From: Lachnospiraceae bacterium
Lineage (GTDB): Bacteria; Bacillota; Clostridia; Lachnospirales; Lachnospiraceae
Direction of reading: 5' to 3'
Assembly (NCBI GenBank): GCA_902363555.1
Contig: CABJAM010000001.1
Span: 372,001 to 436,000 of the forward strand
DNA length: 64,000 nt
Within the stretch, counting starts at the first letter, position 1. Each line of letters begins with the position of its first letter. Under the pieces are notes generated by a model. The model ran no database searches and was not told where the DNA came from. It saw only the letters and a list, made by a program, of their open reading frames with translations. Below, in pieces: positions 48,301 through 57,057 of this stretch. Both the position numbers and the translations under genes were made by a program.

Positions 48301-49668
48301 ATGGCGGATGATCAAAAAATAGTTTTATTTGAAAAGATGCCAATATCGAAAGCCGTCATGCGGCTATCGATACCTACGGTGCTCAGCTCGCTTGTTATGG
48401 TGATCTATAATCTGGCGGATACTTATTTTGTAGGAATGTTAAATGACCCGGTGCAGAATGCGGCAGTGACATTGGCGGCACCGGTACTTCTGGCATTTAA
48501 TGCAGTCAATAATCTGTTTGGTGTTGGAAGCTCCAGTATGATGAGCCGGGCGCTGGGGAGCAGAGACTATGATAAGGTAAGCCGGAGCTCAGCGTTCGGG
48601 TTTTACTGCGCATTATTTTCCGGAGTGCTCTTTTCACTTTTATGCATTTCTTTACAAAATCCATTGCTGACCATGCTTGGGGCTGATGCCAATACGGCTG
48701 AGGCGACTTTGGGATATCTGCGCTGGACGGTAATGTGCGGTGCTGCGCCGGCCATTCTGAATGTGGTGATGGCTTATATGGTGCGGGCGGAAGGCGCGTC
48801 CCTGCATGCCAGTATCGGAACAATGAGCGGATGCCTTTTAAATATTATACTGGACCCGATTTTTATACTGCCATGGGGGCTGAATATGGGCGCGTCAGGC
48901 GCTGGCCTTGCTACATTTATTTCAAACTGTGTGGCCTGCTGTTATTTTTTCGTTCTGCTTTATGTGCGCAGAAAGAAAACCGTGGTATGTATTTCTCCGA
49001 GAAAATTTGGCTTTAAGAAGGAGATTGTATTGGGCATCTGTGGTGTTGGCATTCCTGCGGCAATCCAGAATCTGCTCAATGTGACTGGCATGACCATCTT
49101 AAACAATTTTACGTCGCCATTTGGCGCTCATGCGGTGGCAGCCATGGGAATTGCCCAGAAGGTGAATATGGTGCCGTTGCAGGTAGCTATGGGATTTTCT
49201 CAGGGTGTTATGCCGCTGATCAGCTATAATTATGCCAGCAAGAATCGAAAGCGGATGAAAGAATCGATTATGTTTACAATACGGACGATTGTTCCGCTGA
49301 TGATTATGGTATTGATTTTGTTCAGCGTTGGCGCAGGGCCGATTGTCAACGCTTTTATGAAGGATGAGAGTATTATTGCCTATGGCACCAGATTCCTGCG
49401 GGGAGCCTGCCTTTGTCTGCCGTTTCTCTGCATGGATTTTATTGCAGTGGGTGTATTTCAGGCCGTGGGCCATGGCCGGTCTGCACTTGCGTTTGCCATT
49501 CTGCGTAAGATTCTTCTGGAGATTCCGGCGCTGTATGTGCTGAATTTTCTTTTTCCTCTGTACGGACTTCCTTACGCACAGTTTGTTGCGGAGTTTGTGC
49601 TGGCGATCGCATCGGTTGTGATGCTGAGGCGGATTTTTAAAGCAGAGGAAGCACCTGCGGGGCGGTGA
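48301..49668 (+). CDS. MATE-family efflux transporter
   Basis: 455 residues, twelve predicted helices; ATG 48301 follows GAAGGAGG (codons upstream to 48160 are not supported). The start PISKAVMRLSIPTVLSSLVMVIYNLADTYFVG is the standard first helix pair of the DinF/NorM-type MATE family. It exports drugs or metabolites with sodium or protons. It stands alone; a second MATE gene lies at 50775. Confidence 0.92.
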   Translation: MADDQKIVLFEKMPISKAVMRLSIPTVLSSLVMVIYNLADTYFVGMLNDPVQNAAVTLAAPVLLAFNAVNNLFGVGSSSMMSRALGSRDYDKVSRSSAFGFYCALFSGVLFSLLCISLQNPLLTMLGADANTAEATLGYLRWTVMCGAAPAILNVVMAYMVRAEGASLHASIGTMSGCLLNIILDPIFILPWGLNMGASGAGLATFISNCVACCYFFVLLYVRRKKTVVCISPRKFGFKKEIVLGICGVGIPAAIQNLLNVTGMTILNNFTSPFGAHAVAAMGIAQKVNMVPLQVAMGFSQGVMPLISYNYASKNRKRMKESIMFTIRTIVPLMIMVLILFSVGAGPIVNAFMKDESIIAYGTRFLRGACLCLPFLCMDFIAVGVFQAVGHGRSALAFAILRKILLEIPALYVLNFLFPLYGLPYAQFVAEFVLAIASVVMLRRIFKAEEAPAGR

Positions 49669-49750
49669 AAAATGGGCACGAACCTGTTATCTATGATGTA
49701 AACAAAGAAATAATGCTATCAAATCTTATGATTGCCAGCATTGTTTCTTT

Positions 49751-50503
49751 TCATTTTACTGGTATATAAATTTTAACCTCATTATTAGGATCGTCGAACG
49801 ACAGCACCTCTCGCTCATAAACTTCAAAGTCCTCGCGGTCATCCAGTTCTACTCCCGCTGTCGGCAGCCATGTTCCGAAAATATACTGATATGTTTTGAA
49901 CAGGTTCGCAAAGGTTCCCCTGTGGGTAAAAACCGCATATTTTCCAGCCTGTAAAACTTTTTTGACCAATGATAATGATTGTGGCAGCCTGTCAAAATCA
50001 TTCACAGGGCTTCCTACCATAACCGCAAACAAAACGTTCCCATCTTTTGTATAGGTGGTCTGCTGCGTTTCACAAATGCCATACCCTGTGCCAGCGGCTG
50101 TAAACAGGTCTTTACGGAGACTCGTGAACTCCGCCCACAATCCGGGAAGTCGGTTATCAGAAAGGGAGGTTGTTCCCCTAAGTCCTGCCCTTCGGTAATC
50201 TATCGGGCTGCTGCCAAAAGCGGCCTTAAATACCCGGCTGAAAGCCTCTGGAGATTCAAACCCGCAGTCAAGCGCAATATCAATGACCCGCTGATCGGAA
50301 TGAATCAGCTTTTTCGAGGCGTTATACAGTCTGCGCCGGTTGATGTAACGGCCAACAGATTCCCCTAATACGGAAGAAAACAGACGTGTCATGTGATAGT
50401 AGGAATATCCTGTCTCCCTTGACACATCGCTCAAACCGATATTTTCATTCAGATGGTTTTCTATATATTCGATTGCCCTTTCTAAAGGGGATATTTCTTT
50501 CAA
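49751..50503 (-). CDS. AraC-family regulator with GyrI-like domain
   Basis: About 250 residues. A TTG at 50503 lies 6 bases after GGAGGT and starts LKEISPLERAIEYIENH; the frame continues upstream but has no other site. N-terminal 100 residues are tandem helix-turn-helix (IGLSDVSRETGYSYYHMTRLF, DIALDCGFESPEAFSRVF), and the rest is a GyrI-like effector-binding domain (YAVFTHRGTFANLFKTYQYI). Like Rob/SoxS-type or drug-sensing regulators it probably controls an efflux pump; the divergent MATE gene at 50775 is the likely target. Confidence 0.87.
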   Translation of the reverse strand: MKEISPLERAIEYIENHLNENIGLSDVSRETGYSYYHMTRLFSSVLGESVGRYINRRRLYNASKKLIHSDQRVIDIALDCGFESPEAFSRVFKAAFGSSPIDYRRAGLRGTTSLSDNRLPGLWAEFTSLRKDLFTAAGTGYGICETQQTTYTKDGNVLFAVMVGSPVNDFDRLPQSLSLVKKVLQAGKYAVFTHRGTFANLFKTYQYIFGTWLPTAGVELDDREDFEVYEREVLSFDDPNNEVKIYIPVK

Positions 50504-50774
50504 AATGGCACCTCCTTCCGGTACTTCTATGATACCATACCACACGGTTTATCTCCAGAGCCAAAAATATAGCAACTCGGCGGCATCATCGTCTATGTGA
50601 AGCATCACCTGTATATTTTACTGGAGTATAATCTGGTTATACAGAGCACACATGGAAATGGGTATCAACGGCTATAAATGAATCTCCGCAAAATGTATCA
50701 TGCATGGGATATGCTCCTTTGATATGCTATAACGTGGAAGCCATCAAAATTAGAATACTAAAGGAGAAGAACAA

Positions 50775-52142
50775 ATGGAAGAAACCATGAAACCCAGAGA
50801 GGGAAACCCTCTTGCAACTACACCGATCAGCAGACTGCTTATGCAATTTGCGATCCCGTCCGTCTTGTCCATGCTGGTGGACGCCCTCTATAACGTAGTG
50901 GACCAGATTTTTATCGGCCAGGGCGTCGGCTACCTGGGCATCGCTGCCACCACGGTGACGTTTCCGTTTGTCACCATCATTTTATCCGTCGCTACACTGC
51001 TGGGGATTGGCGGCAGCGTCTATACCTCTATGAGCATGGGCGCAGGCAAACATGAGGAAGCGGAAAAGACTTTGGGTGCTGTGTTTACCCTGTCCGTTGC
51101 CATAGGAATACTGTTTACCGTAGTCTGCCTCATTTTTTTGAAGCCTCTGGTACTTTCCTTTGGAGCGACAGAAGGGATGCAGGGTTCGCTGTCCTATGTG
51201 CTGGATTATGCCCCCATTATTTTGTTGGGCGCGCCTTTCAGTATGGCTGCAATCGCTCTGTCCAGCATCGCCAGAGCAGACGGAAGCCCTGTTCTGGCGA
51301 TGGGCTGTTTTCTGGCAGGGGCAATTCTGAACCTGATTCTTGATCCCATCTATATCTTTGTATTAGGCTGGGGGGTCAAAGGTGCGGCCATCGCAACCGT
51401 GACCTCGCAGGTTTTGTCCGTCGTGATTTTGCTGGTTTATTTCTTAAAAAAGGGGCGCATCCGCCTCAAAAGAAAACACCTCTGTCCGGCGCTCCCGGTT
51501 TGCGGGCAGGTGATTATGTTCGGCCTTCCTGCCTGTATGATTCAAATTGAGCTAAACAAAGCGGTTGTCCGTTTTGGAACCGGGGCGGTCAGTGGTGAAG
51601 AAGCGCTCAGTGCGGTGGGGATTGTGCTCCGTATCAGCACCGTCTTTGTTTCCATTTGTGTGGGAATTGGGGTCGGAATCCAGCCCATTATCGGATTCAA
51701 CCAGGGTGCTGGCTTGGACCGGCGAGTAAAAGAAACTTTTCGGAAAGGGATTGGCATCGCCACCGTTGTATCTGTTGTCGGGTGGCTGGGCTGCATCCTG
51801 TTTCCGGCGCAAATCTTGCGGATGTTTGGAATGAGTGACCCGACGTATCTGGAATTTGGAATCCGTTGTATGCGGATCTTTCTGATGGGTATGCTCGTGG
51901 CAGGCTTTCAGGTCGTGTCCTCTCAGTATTATCTGGCGACTGGGCAGGCCATCAAGGCCATGCTGCTTTCCGTCCTCCGTCCGCTTTTGCTGATGATTCC
52001 TCTGATCCATATTTTTTCCCGTATTTGGGGAATGGACGGTATTTTATACGCAAGCCCCACGGCTGACTATTTGACTGCGCTGATTGTTGCGCTGCTGCTG
52101 TGGCATGATAGAACGAAGCAAACGAAAAGTGGTGTAATCTGA
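50775..52142 (+). CDS. MATE-family efflux transporter (second copy)
   Basis: 455 residues, twelve helices, ATG 50775 after AAAGGAG. Start NPLATTPISRLLMQFAIPSVLSMLVDALYNVVDQIFIG is typical of MATE proteins of the MepA group. It is divergent from, and likely controlled by, the AraC/GyrI regulator upstream, whose effector domain suggests inducible multidrug export. Confidence 0.92.
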   Translation: MEETMKPREGNPLATTPISRLLMQFAIPSVLSMLVDALYNVVDQIFIGQGVGYLGIAATTVTFPFVTIILSVATLLGIGGSVYTSMSMGAGKHEEAEKTLGAVFTLSVAIGILFTVVCLIFLKPLVLSFGATEGMQGSLSYVLDYAPIILLGAPFSMAAIALSSIARADGSPVLAMGCFLAGAILNLILDPIYIFVLGWGVKGAAIATVTSQVLSVVILLVYFLKKGRIRLKRKHLCPALPVCGQVIMFGLPACMIQIELNKAVVRFGTGAVSGEEALSAVGIVLRISTVFVSICVGIGVGIQPIIGFNQGAGLDRRVKETFRKGIGIATVVSVVGWLGCILFPAQILRMFGMSDPTYLEFGIRCMRIFLMGMLVAGFQVVSSQYYLATGQAIKAMLLSVLRPLLLMIPLIHIFSRIWGMDGILYASPTADYLTALIVALLLWHDRTKQTKSGVI

Positions 52143-52287
52143 TGTTAGATATTATTGTGTATGGTACCGCAGGTGAGCTAAAAGGGTAATATAAGACTAC
52201 CTCATTTGTGTCGTGACAAATTTTATGACAAATAATATTGAAAACACGCTTGCAGAAAATTCACCCACTTTTCAAAAAGAATACAAT

Positions 52288-52330
52288 AAAACGCCGAAAT
52301 CCCTGGGTTTTAAAAGGATTTCGGCGTTTT
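52288..52330. terminator. Terminator between MATE gene and tRNA
   Basis: AAAACGCCGAAATCC (52288-52302) pairs perfectly with GGATTTCGGCGTTTT (52316-52330). It can act in both directions, ending the tRNA transcript on the minus strand. Confidence 0.8.
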
Positions 52331-52357
52331 AGTTATGATCTCAGAGCAAAAAAATAG

Positions 52358-52440
52358 TGCAGAAGATGGGAGTTGAACCCACACGCCCTTGCGAGCACTA
52401 GAACCTGAATCTAGCGCGTCTGCCATTCCGCCACTTCTGC
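52358..52440 (-). tRNA. tRNA-Leu (anticodon CAG)
   Basis: On the minus strand an 83-base cloverleaf: acceptor GCAGAAG / CTTCTGC, discriminator A, anticodon stem CTAGA / TCTAG with loop TTCAGGT (anticodon CAG), a long variable arm (TGCTCGCAAGGGCG region) typical of class II tRNAs, and TTCAACT in the T loop. CCA is not encoded. Confidence 0.95.
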
Positions 52441-52794
52441 ATGCATTTATAATACCACATTCTCGGAAAAAATCAACCCCTAATTTTCAATTTTTTTAAA
52501 TTAAATGAAAAATATACAAAACTTCCTCAACGGTTTCCGACGTTTCCCGTAGCTGGAATCGGTTCATCCGCCGGATATGCTCCGCTCCCAGACCAGACTT
52601 TGCTTTCTAATTTTGAAATTTTCCAATATTCCCCTTCTACATAAAAACATATTGCGTTATAATAGTCACATAGAGCAGAAAATCGGAATTATCGGATTCA
52701 TAGTAACACAGAGTGTTCCCGATTTTTTGCAAAATTTATCAACGTCAACCGAAGCACTATAATAAGTATCAACATACGAAAGGGGATTATACAC
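52441..52794. other. Intergenic region upstream of small nitroreductase
   Basis: 354 bases. Contains the minus-strand tRNA promoter zone, a short GC-richer patch (52529-52610) with a 31-codon minus-strand frame lacking any recognised domain, and a probable promoter for the next gene (TATAAT at 52758-52763). Nothing else supported. Confidence 0.45.
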
Positions 52795-53310
52795 ATGAAC
52801 GAAGCTGTAAAAGCTATTATTGAGAGAAGCAGTTGCAACCAGTTTAAGCCGGAGCACCTGACCAAAGAGGAAATCGACCTGATCGTTCGCGCTGGTCTGA
52901 ATGCGCCATCCGGAATGAACCGTCAGCCGCAGCGGTTGGTAGTCGTACAGAATCCGAATATGGTGAAGAAGTTATCCGCTATGAATGCTGCTGTTATGGG
53001 CAGAGACGGAGACCCATTTTATGGCGCGCCGAATGTGATCATTGTACTTGTGGAAAAGAACGGTACCTGTATTCCGGACGGCAGCCTGGCTATGGGAAAT
53101 ATGCTCAACGCCGCTTATGCTATGGGGCTTGGCGCACGCTGGATCAATCGTGCCAAGGAAATGTTTGAAACCGATGAAGGCAAGGCATTGCTTAAAGAAT
53201 GGGGCCTTACGGGCGATCTTGAGGGTATCGGATGCTGCATCCTGGGCTATCCGGACATGAAGCTTGAGACGAAAGAGAAGGTTCCGGGCCGGGTATTTTA
53301 TGTAGATTAA
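52795..53310 (+). CDS. Nitroreductase-family flavoprotein
   Basis: 171 residues. N-terminal RSSCNQFKPEHLTKEEIDLIVRAG and NAPSGMNRQPQRLVVVQN carry the FMN-binding pattern (family usually RSIR; here RSSC); C-terminal GLGARWINRAKEMF and GCCILGYPD complete the short nitroreductase fold. GAAAGGGG precedes ATG 52795. It would reduce nitro compounds or quinones in the cytoplasm. A single-gene unit. Confidence 0.9.
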   Translation: MNEAVKAIIERSSCNQFKPEHLTKEEIDLIVRAGLNAPSGMNRQPQRLVVVQNPNMVKKLSAMNAAVMGRDGDPFYGAPNVIIVLVEKNGTCIPDGSLAMGNMLNAAYAMGLGARWINRAKEMFETDEGKALLKEWGLTGDLEGIGCCILGYPDMKLETKEKVPGRVFYVD

Positions 53311-53416
53311 ATTTAAATAGGTTTTCCTATTTTTAGGGTTAATTAGTATATAATTTTTATTATTTATATTGTTTTCTGTTATAAGATATTGTATAATAGT
53401 GAAATATAAGTATAGC

Positions 53417-53502
53417 TTTTCGTTCTGGCCAAAAAGCAAAAAAAATACACCCCAAAGGATGTATTTTTAATAGTATTTGTAGTTTTTTGGCCTGAACGAA
53501 AA
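53417..53502. repeat. Nested inverted repeat, 19-bp outer arms
   Basis: TTTTCGTTCTGGCCAAAAA (53417-53435) pairs with TTTTTTGGCCTGAACGAAAA (53483-53502) with one mismatch; inside lie AATACA...TGTATT half-arms (about 53444-53466). The sequence outside is AT-rich. It could be a terminator after the nitroreductase, a small mobile palindrome or a leader structure for the collagen-like gene. Confidence 0.65.
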
Positions 53503-53770
53503 TGTATACCCCTTCGGGCACCCGCAAACTTAATCTTTCAGGTGGGAGCACTACGAGGAACAAAGTTCTTCTTATTATTTATGAAGGTAGAATTAAAAAT
53601 CACCTTTTGTACATTATGTCAAATATTATCCATTGCTTTCGTTGTGCAATGTATTTTAGAACTGGCGTGCGAAAGTATTGTACAAGCGGGGGAATTTTTA
53701 ATAAAAGGGAACCGTAACTTAAAAAGAGTCTGGGTATCCTAAAAAATAATACAAAAAGGAGGAGGATAAG

Positions 53771-54751
53771 ATGCGTTTAAGACATCGTCGTTTTTACCTG
53801 GTATGTCTGATGTGTGGTGTACTGGCCTTTTCAGCCGCCGGGTGTTCCGGTGCAGCTACCAAACCGGTTGCTGCACAGCCGGAATCCATGGATCTTCAAT
53901 CCGCAATAAGTGAGCTTTCGGATGTGGATGTGGGTATGGCTATTTATGAACTTGCAAAATCCAGAGGCTTTGAAGGTTCAGTAGACGAGTGGCTGATTTC
54001 ACTGAAAGGTGATGCTGGAGATCCAGCTGAACCAGGAGCTGTCGGAGCTACCGGACCGACCGGAGCTACCGGACCAACCGGTGTTACCGGTCCAACGGGG
54101 GCTGCTGGTGCTAAGGGGGCTACGGGAGCCGCCGGCTCTAATGGTACGGCCGGAGCCAAGGGGGATACTGGAGAAAAGGGTGCTGCTGGTGCTACAGGAC
54201 CGACAGGTGCCATGGGTAATACTGGACCGACTGGCCCTACAGGATTGACAGGCGCCATGGGCCATACTGGACCGACTGGCTCTACAGGATCGACCGGTAC
54301 TGGTGTCAGAGGATATACCGGAGCAACAGGTGCTACCGGACCTACGGGCGAAACAGGTGTAACTGGCCCCACAGGTGCTACTGGCCCCACGGGAGCGACA
54401 CCGGAAATTAGCATTGGAACAGTTAGTGTTGGATATACTGCATCTGCCAGTATTTCGTGGGTTAACGGTAAATTTGTTCTGGATCTAGTCCTTCCGATTG
54501 GGCCGACCGGACCCACTGGGGTTACCGGCCCGACCGGTGCAACCGGAGCCACTGGAGTTACCGGAGCTTCTGGTGCTAATGGTCTTACGGGACCAACCGG
54601 GGCGACGGGAGCTGAAGGTCCTGCTGGCCCGACTGGAGCTACGGGACCTGCTGGTCCTGCTGGCGTCACCGGAGCGACCGGAGCTACAGGACCTGCTGGA
54701 CCGCCCGGGCCCACCGGACCCACTGGACCTGCCGGATCAAGTAGCATTTAA
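53771..54751 (+). CDS. Collagen-like surface lipoprotein with Thr-rich G-X-T triplets
   Basis: 326 residues; AGGAGGA precedes ATG 53771. Signal peptide with lipobox SAAGC (Cys 25). Residues about 57-80 (YELAKSRGFEGSVDEWLISLKG) are a capping motif often found before collagenous stretches. Two Gly-X-Y blocks follow, about 80-210 and 244-322, dominated by GPT, GAT and GVT; between them is a non-collagen beta segment (PEISIGTVSV ... LDLVLPIGPTGP), a known spacer type of bacterial and phage collagen-like proteins. Triplets lacking proline but rich in threonine are stabilised by O-glycosylation in BclA-type proteins. Two glycosyltransferase genes follow on the same strand after a terminator. Confidence 0.9.
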   Translation: MRLRHRRFYLVCLMCGVLAFSAAGCSGAATKPVAAQPESMDLQSAISELSDVDVGMAIYELAKSRGFEGSVDEWLISLKGDAGDPAEPGAVGATGPTGATGPTGVTGPTGAAGAKGATGAAGSNGTAGAKGDTGEKGAAGATGPTGAMGNTGPTGPTGLTGAMGHTGPTGSTGSTGTGVRGYTGATGATGPTGETGVTGPTGATGPTGATPEISIGTVSVGYTASASISWVNGKFVLDLVLPIGPTGPTGVTGPTGATGATGVTGASGANGLTGPTGATGAEGPAGPTGATGPAGPAGVTGATGATGPAGPPGPTGPTGPAGSSSI

Positions 54752-54761
54752 GCGATAATGA

Positions 54762-54836
54762 AAAATGGGATTGTGTCCAGTGACGTTTTTACCAGAATCT
54801 GGGTAAGAACGTACCGCAGATACAATCCCTTTTTCT
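54762..54836 (+). terminator. Terminator after the collagen-like gene
   Basis: AAAATGGGATTGT pairs with ACAATCCCTTTTT (54762-54775, 54821-54834) over a loop that holds a smaller stem around ACCAGAATCTGGGT; a T-run follows. Confidence 0.75.
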
Positions 54837-54964
54837 TACCTGCCAAGGGTCGTTTACGGAGCCTTTTGAACGGACATCGGCCGAAAAATGTACATTAAAG
54901 GCGCAGCACCCTGTGTGACCAAACCTTAAAACTATGTGTGCCTGACTATAAAAACGGAGGCTAT

Positions 54965-57046
54965 ATGAACAACGAAAAAAAAATCAACCTTTTCTTGCCG
55001 TTTATTAAACGAAATAGGCATAAGACTATAATCACATTAATTGTTATTTACGGAATTTTTGTTGTCTTTAGATTAATTCTAAGGCAGTATGCCAGCCCGA
55101 ATCCGTATATTGTACCGGATGAAATGCTTTATTATAACTTGAGCAGGTCTCTCTATCTTGGTCAGGGCCTGGAACTTCATGGACAGCCGGTTACATTTAT
55201 TTCATTACTGTATTCTCTGCTTCTTGCCCCTTTATATGGGATGTCGGCTGGCAACAATCTGTTTGGAGCTGCACAGATTATTAATATACTACTAATGAAT
55301 CTGGCGGTATTCCCCATGTATCCACTTGCACGTCGTTTAGGTTGTAAAGAACGTACTGCAGTCGGTATTTGTATATTGTCTTTGCTGTTGCCAGATTTGT
55401 TTATGTCCGGCCGATATATGACTGAATCACTAATTTACCCCTTGTTTTTATGGACGCTTTTAGCGTGTATACGAATGTTGGAAAAAACAGACATAAAAAA
55501 TACTATTGTCTCAATATTTAGCCTGTTTCTGCTATATTTAACAAAAGAAGGGGGGATTGCCATGACAGTGGCTTTCTGTCTAATTTTCTTGTGGAAAGCT
55601 GCGGAAGAAAAAAATGTGAAATCTCTACTTCCCGGGGGATATATAATTGTCGGTTTTTTGGCGATTTTATTTGCATGGCGTTTGTTTTTGACATATGCCC
55701 TTCATGTGGATTTTAATACTCAGACAATTTATCAGACTCAATATGATGGCTTAAGTATTGGCCATATTTTACAGACAATGTCCGGGATGCTGCTTTATTT
55801 TTTATTTGTTCCTGTAGGGTTTGGTGTTCTTCCTGTCATTCTGCCTCTGTCAGGAAAAGTGAAGCGCACTCAGACTGAAAAAATGCTTCTACGATTTATT
55901 TATATTGCGCTTCTTGCTTATATAGCTGGTGTATGTTACCTCATTTTTTGCAATGAAATGTATGATGGTATATATCATTCCAGAATACATTTGCGTTACC
56001 TTTTTCCTTTTGCCCCGGTATTTGCCGCTGCCTTATTCTCGGAAAATATGAAGGATATCCGGTTGGATTTGCGTGTAACCGCGGGATTTAGCATGTTTAC
56101 AGCACTTATTTTGTCTATTGGACTTTTTGCTTTTTCGAGCGGACTCAGTTATCCGGTAGATTCTCCACTTCTGGCTTTTCTGGATCTGCAAAACAGAATT
56201 GTGAATTTGCGGGTTTTGTGGATGATTCTGCTGTTATCGGGCTGTGCACTGACTGTATATGTGCTTCACACATATGGATGGCGTAAAAGTACAAGCCGTA
56301 TATTTACAATTATTTTTGTAACACAGCTGCTGATAGGTAATATTGCCGTATATCAAAATAATCGGTATTCAACAGACCAGAGTCTGACTTCAGATGCTGT
56401 ACAAGTGTCGCAATGGCTGGACGGAAAAAATGCATTATTGGTATCTGAACTGGAGGATGGATGCTTTGACAACCAGCTGAATGCTGTAGATGTACAGCTA
56501 AGGCAGCCGCAGCCGGTAGGTGCTCTCGAGGATGTTTGTCCGGTAATGGGAACATCTGATTTTTCGCTTCCTGCCTATTGGGTTGCTGGCGCAGGGAACG
56601 ACGGTTTGAATCCGGATTATATTTTATGCAATAACCGCGCTCTATACCTTATGGTATTGGATGAGGAATGTGATATGGAAATAACGGACAATGGCTATTT
56701 TGTCAAGGTATCGGTTCCTGCAGATGGGGTGTGGCTCCACAGTGCGCTTGCGGGGCTGAAAAATGGTACGAATGTGAGTGCATCCAGCACATTTTGGCTG
56801 TATGACGCAAATCTTTTGTCTTATGCTTCTGTAAGACTTGTTATACAGGCAAGTACCACGGTTTCATCCGAAATGATTCTTAATTATCAGGAGCAGGATT
56901 ATTATTATACTGTTGGACCGGAGGCTGGCGAATACTACCTGGATCTGCCTCTGGACGGCAGCGGACGGCCAATCTCTGTAAGCATTCGTGGATCTGGTGA
57001 AATAACTATACATACATACACTATTGGGCCGTTAGGTACGGAATAG
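54965..57046 (+). CDS. GT-C membrane glycosyltransferase (ArnT/PMT-like)
   Basis: 693 residues; ATG 54965 follows CGGAGG (frame upstream to 54938 unsupported). About twelve membrane helices in the first 480 residues, an Asp-Glu catalytic-type motif in the first outer loop (NPYIVPDEMLYYNLSR), then a soluble C-terminal domain of about 200 residues outside the cell. This is the GT39/GT83 layout, in which a sugar is taken from a polyprenyl-phosphate donor and moved to a protein or lipid. The donor would be made by the next gene, 11 bases downstream. The neighbouring threonine-rich collagen-like lipoprotein is a likely acceptor. Acceptor and sugar are inferences. Confidence 0.8.
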   Translation: MNNEKKINLFLPFIKRNRHKTIITLIVIYGIFVVFRLILRQYASPNPYIVPDEMLYYNLSRSLYLGQGLELHGQPVTFISLLYSLLLAPLYGMSAGNNLFGAAQIINILLMNLAVFPMYPLARRLGCKERTAVGICILSLLLPDLFMSGRYMTESLIYPLFLWTLLACIRMLEKTDIKNTIVSIFSLFLLYLTKEGGIAMTVAFCLIFLWKAAEEKNVKSLLPGGYIIVGFLAILFAWRLFLTYALHVDFNTQTIYQTQYDGLSIGHILQTMSGMLLYFLFVPVGFGVLPVILPLSGKVKRTQTEKMLLRFIYIALLAYIAGVCYLIFCNEMYDGIYHSRIHLRYLFPFAPVFAAALFSENMKDIRLDLRVTAGFSMFTALILSIGLFAFSSGLSYPVDSPLLAFLDLQNRIVNLRVLWMILLLSGCALTVYVLHTYGWRKSTSRIFTIIFVTQLLIGNIAVYQNNRYSTDQSLTSDAVQVSQWLDGKNALLVSELEDGCFDNQLNAVDVQLRQPQPVGALEDVCPVMGTSDFSLPAYWVAGAGNDGLNPDYILCNNRALYLMVLDEECDMEITDNGYFVKVSVPADGVWLHSALAGLKNGTNVSASSTFWLYDANLLSYASVRLVIQASTTVSSEMILNYQEQDYYYTVGPEAGEYYLDLPLDGSGRPISVSIRGSGEITIHTYTIGPLGTE

Positions 57047-57057
57047 GGGGTGAATAA

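Noticed and set aside
52358..52440. tRNA-Leu as attachment site of an integrated element ending at 48 kb
   Set aside because: No integrase gene and no repeated tRNA 3' end were seen elsewhere in the window.
53944..54747. Long open frame on the minus strand across the collagen-like gene
   Set aside because: It is the complement of the G-X-Y repeats (Pro/Val-rich translation), has no ribosome-binding site, and the plus-strand gene has a signal peptide and lipobox.
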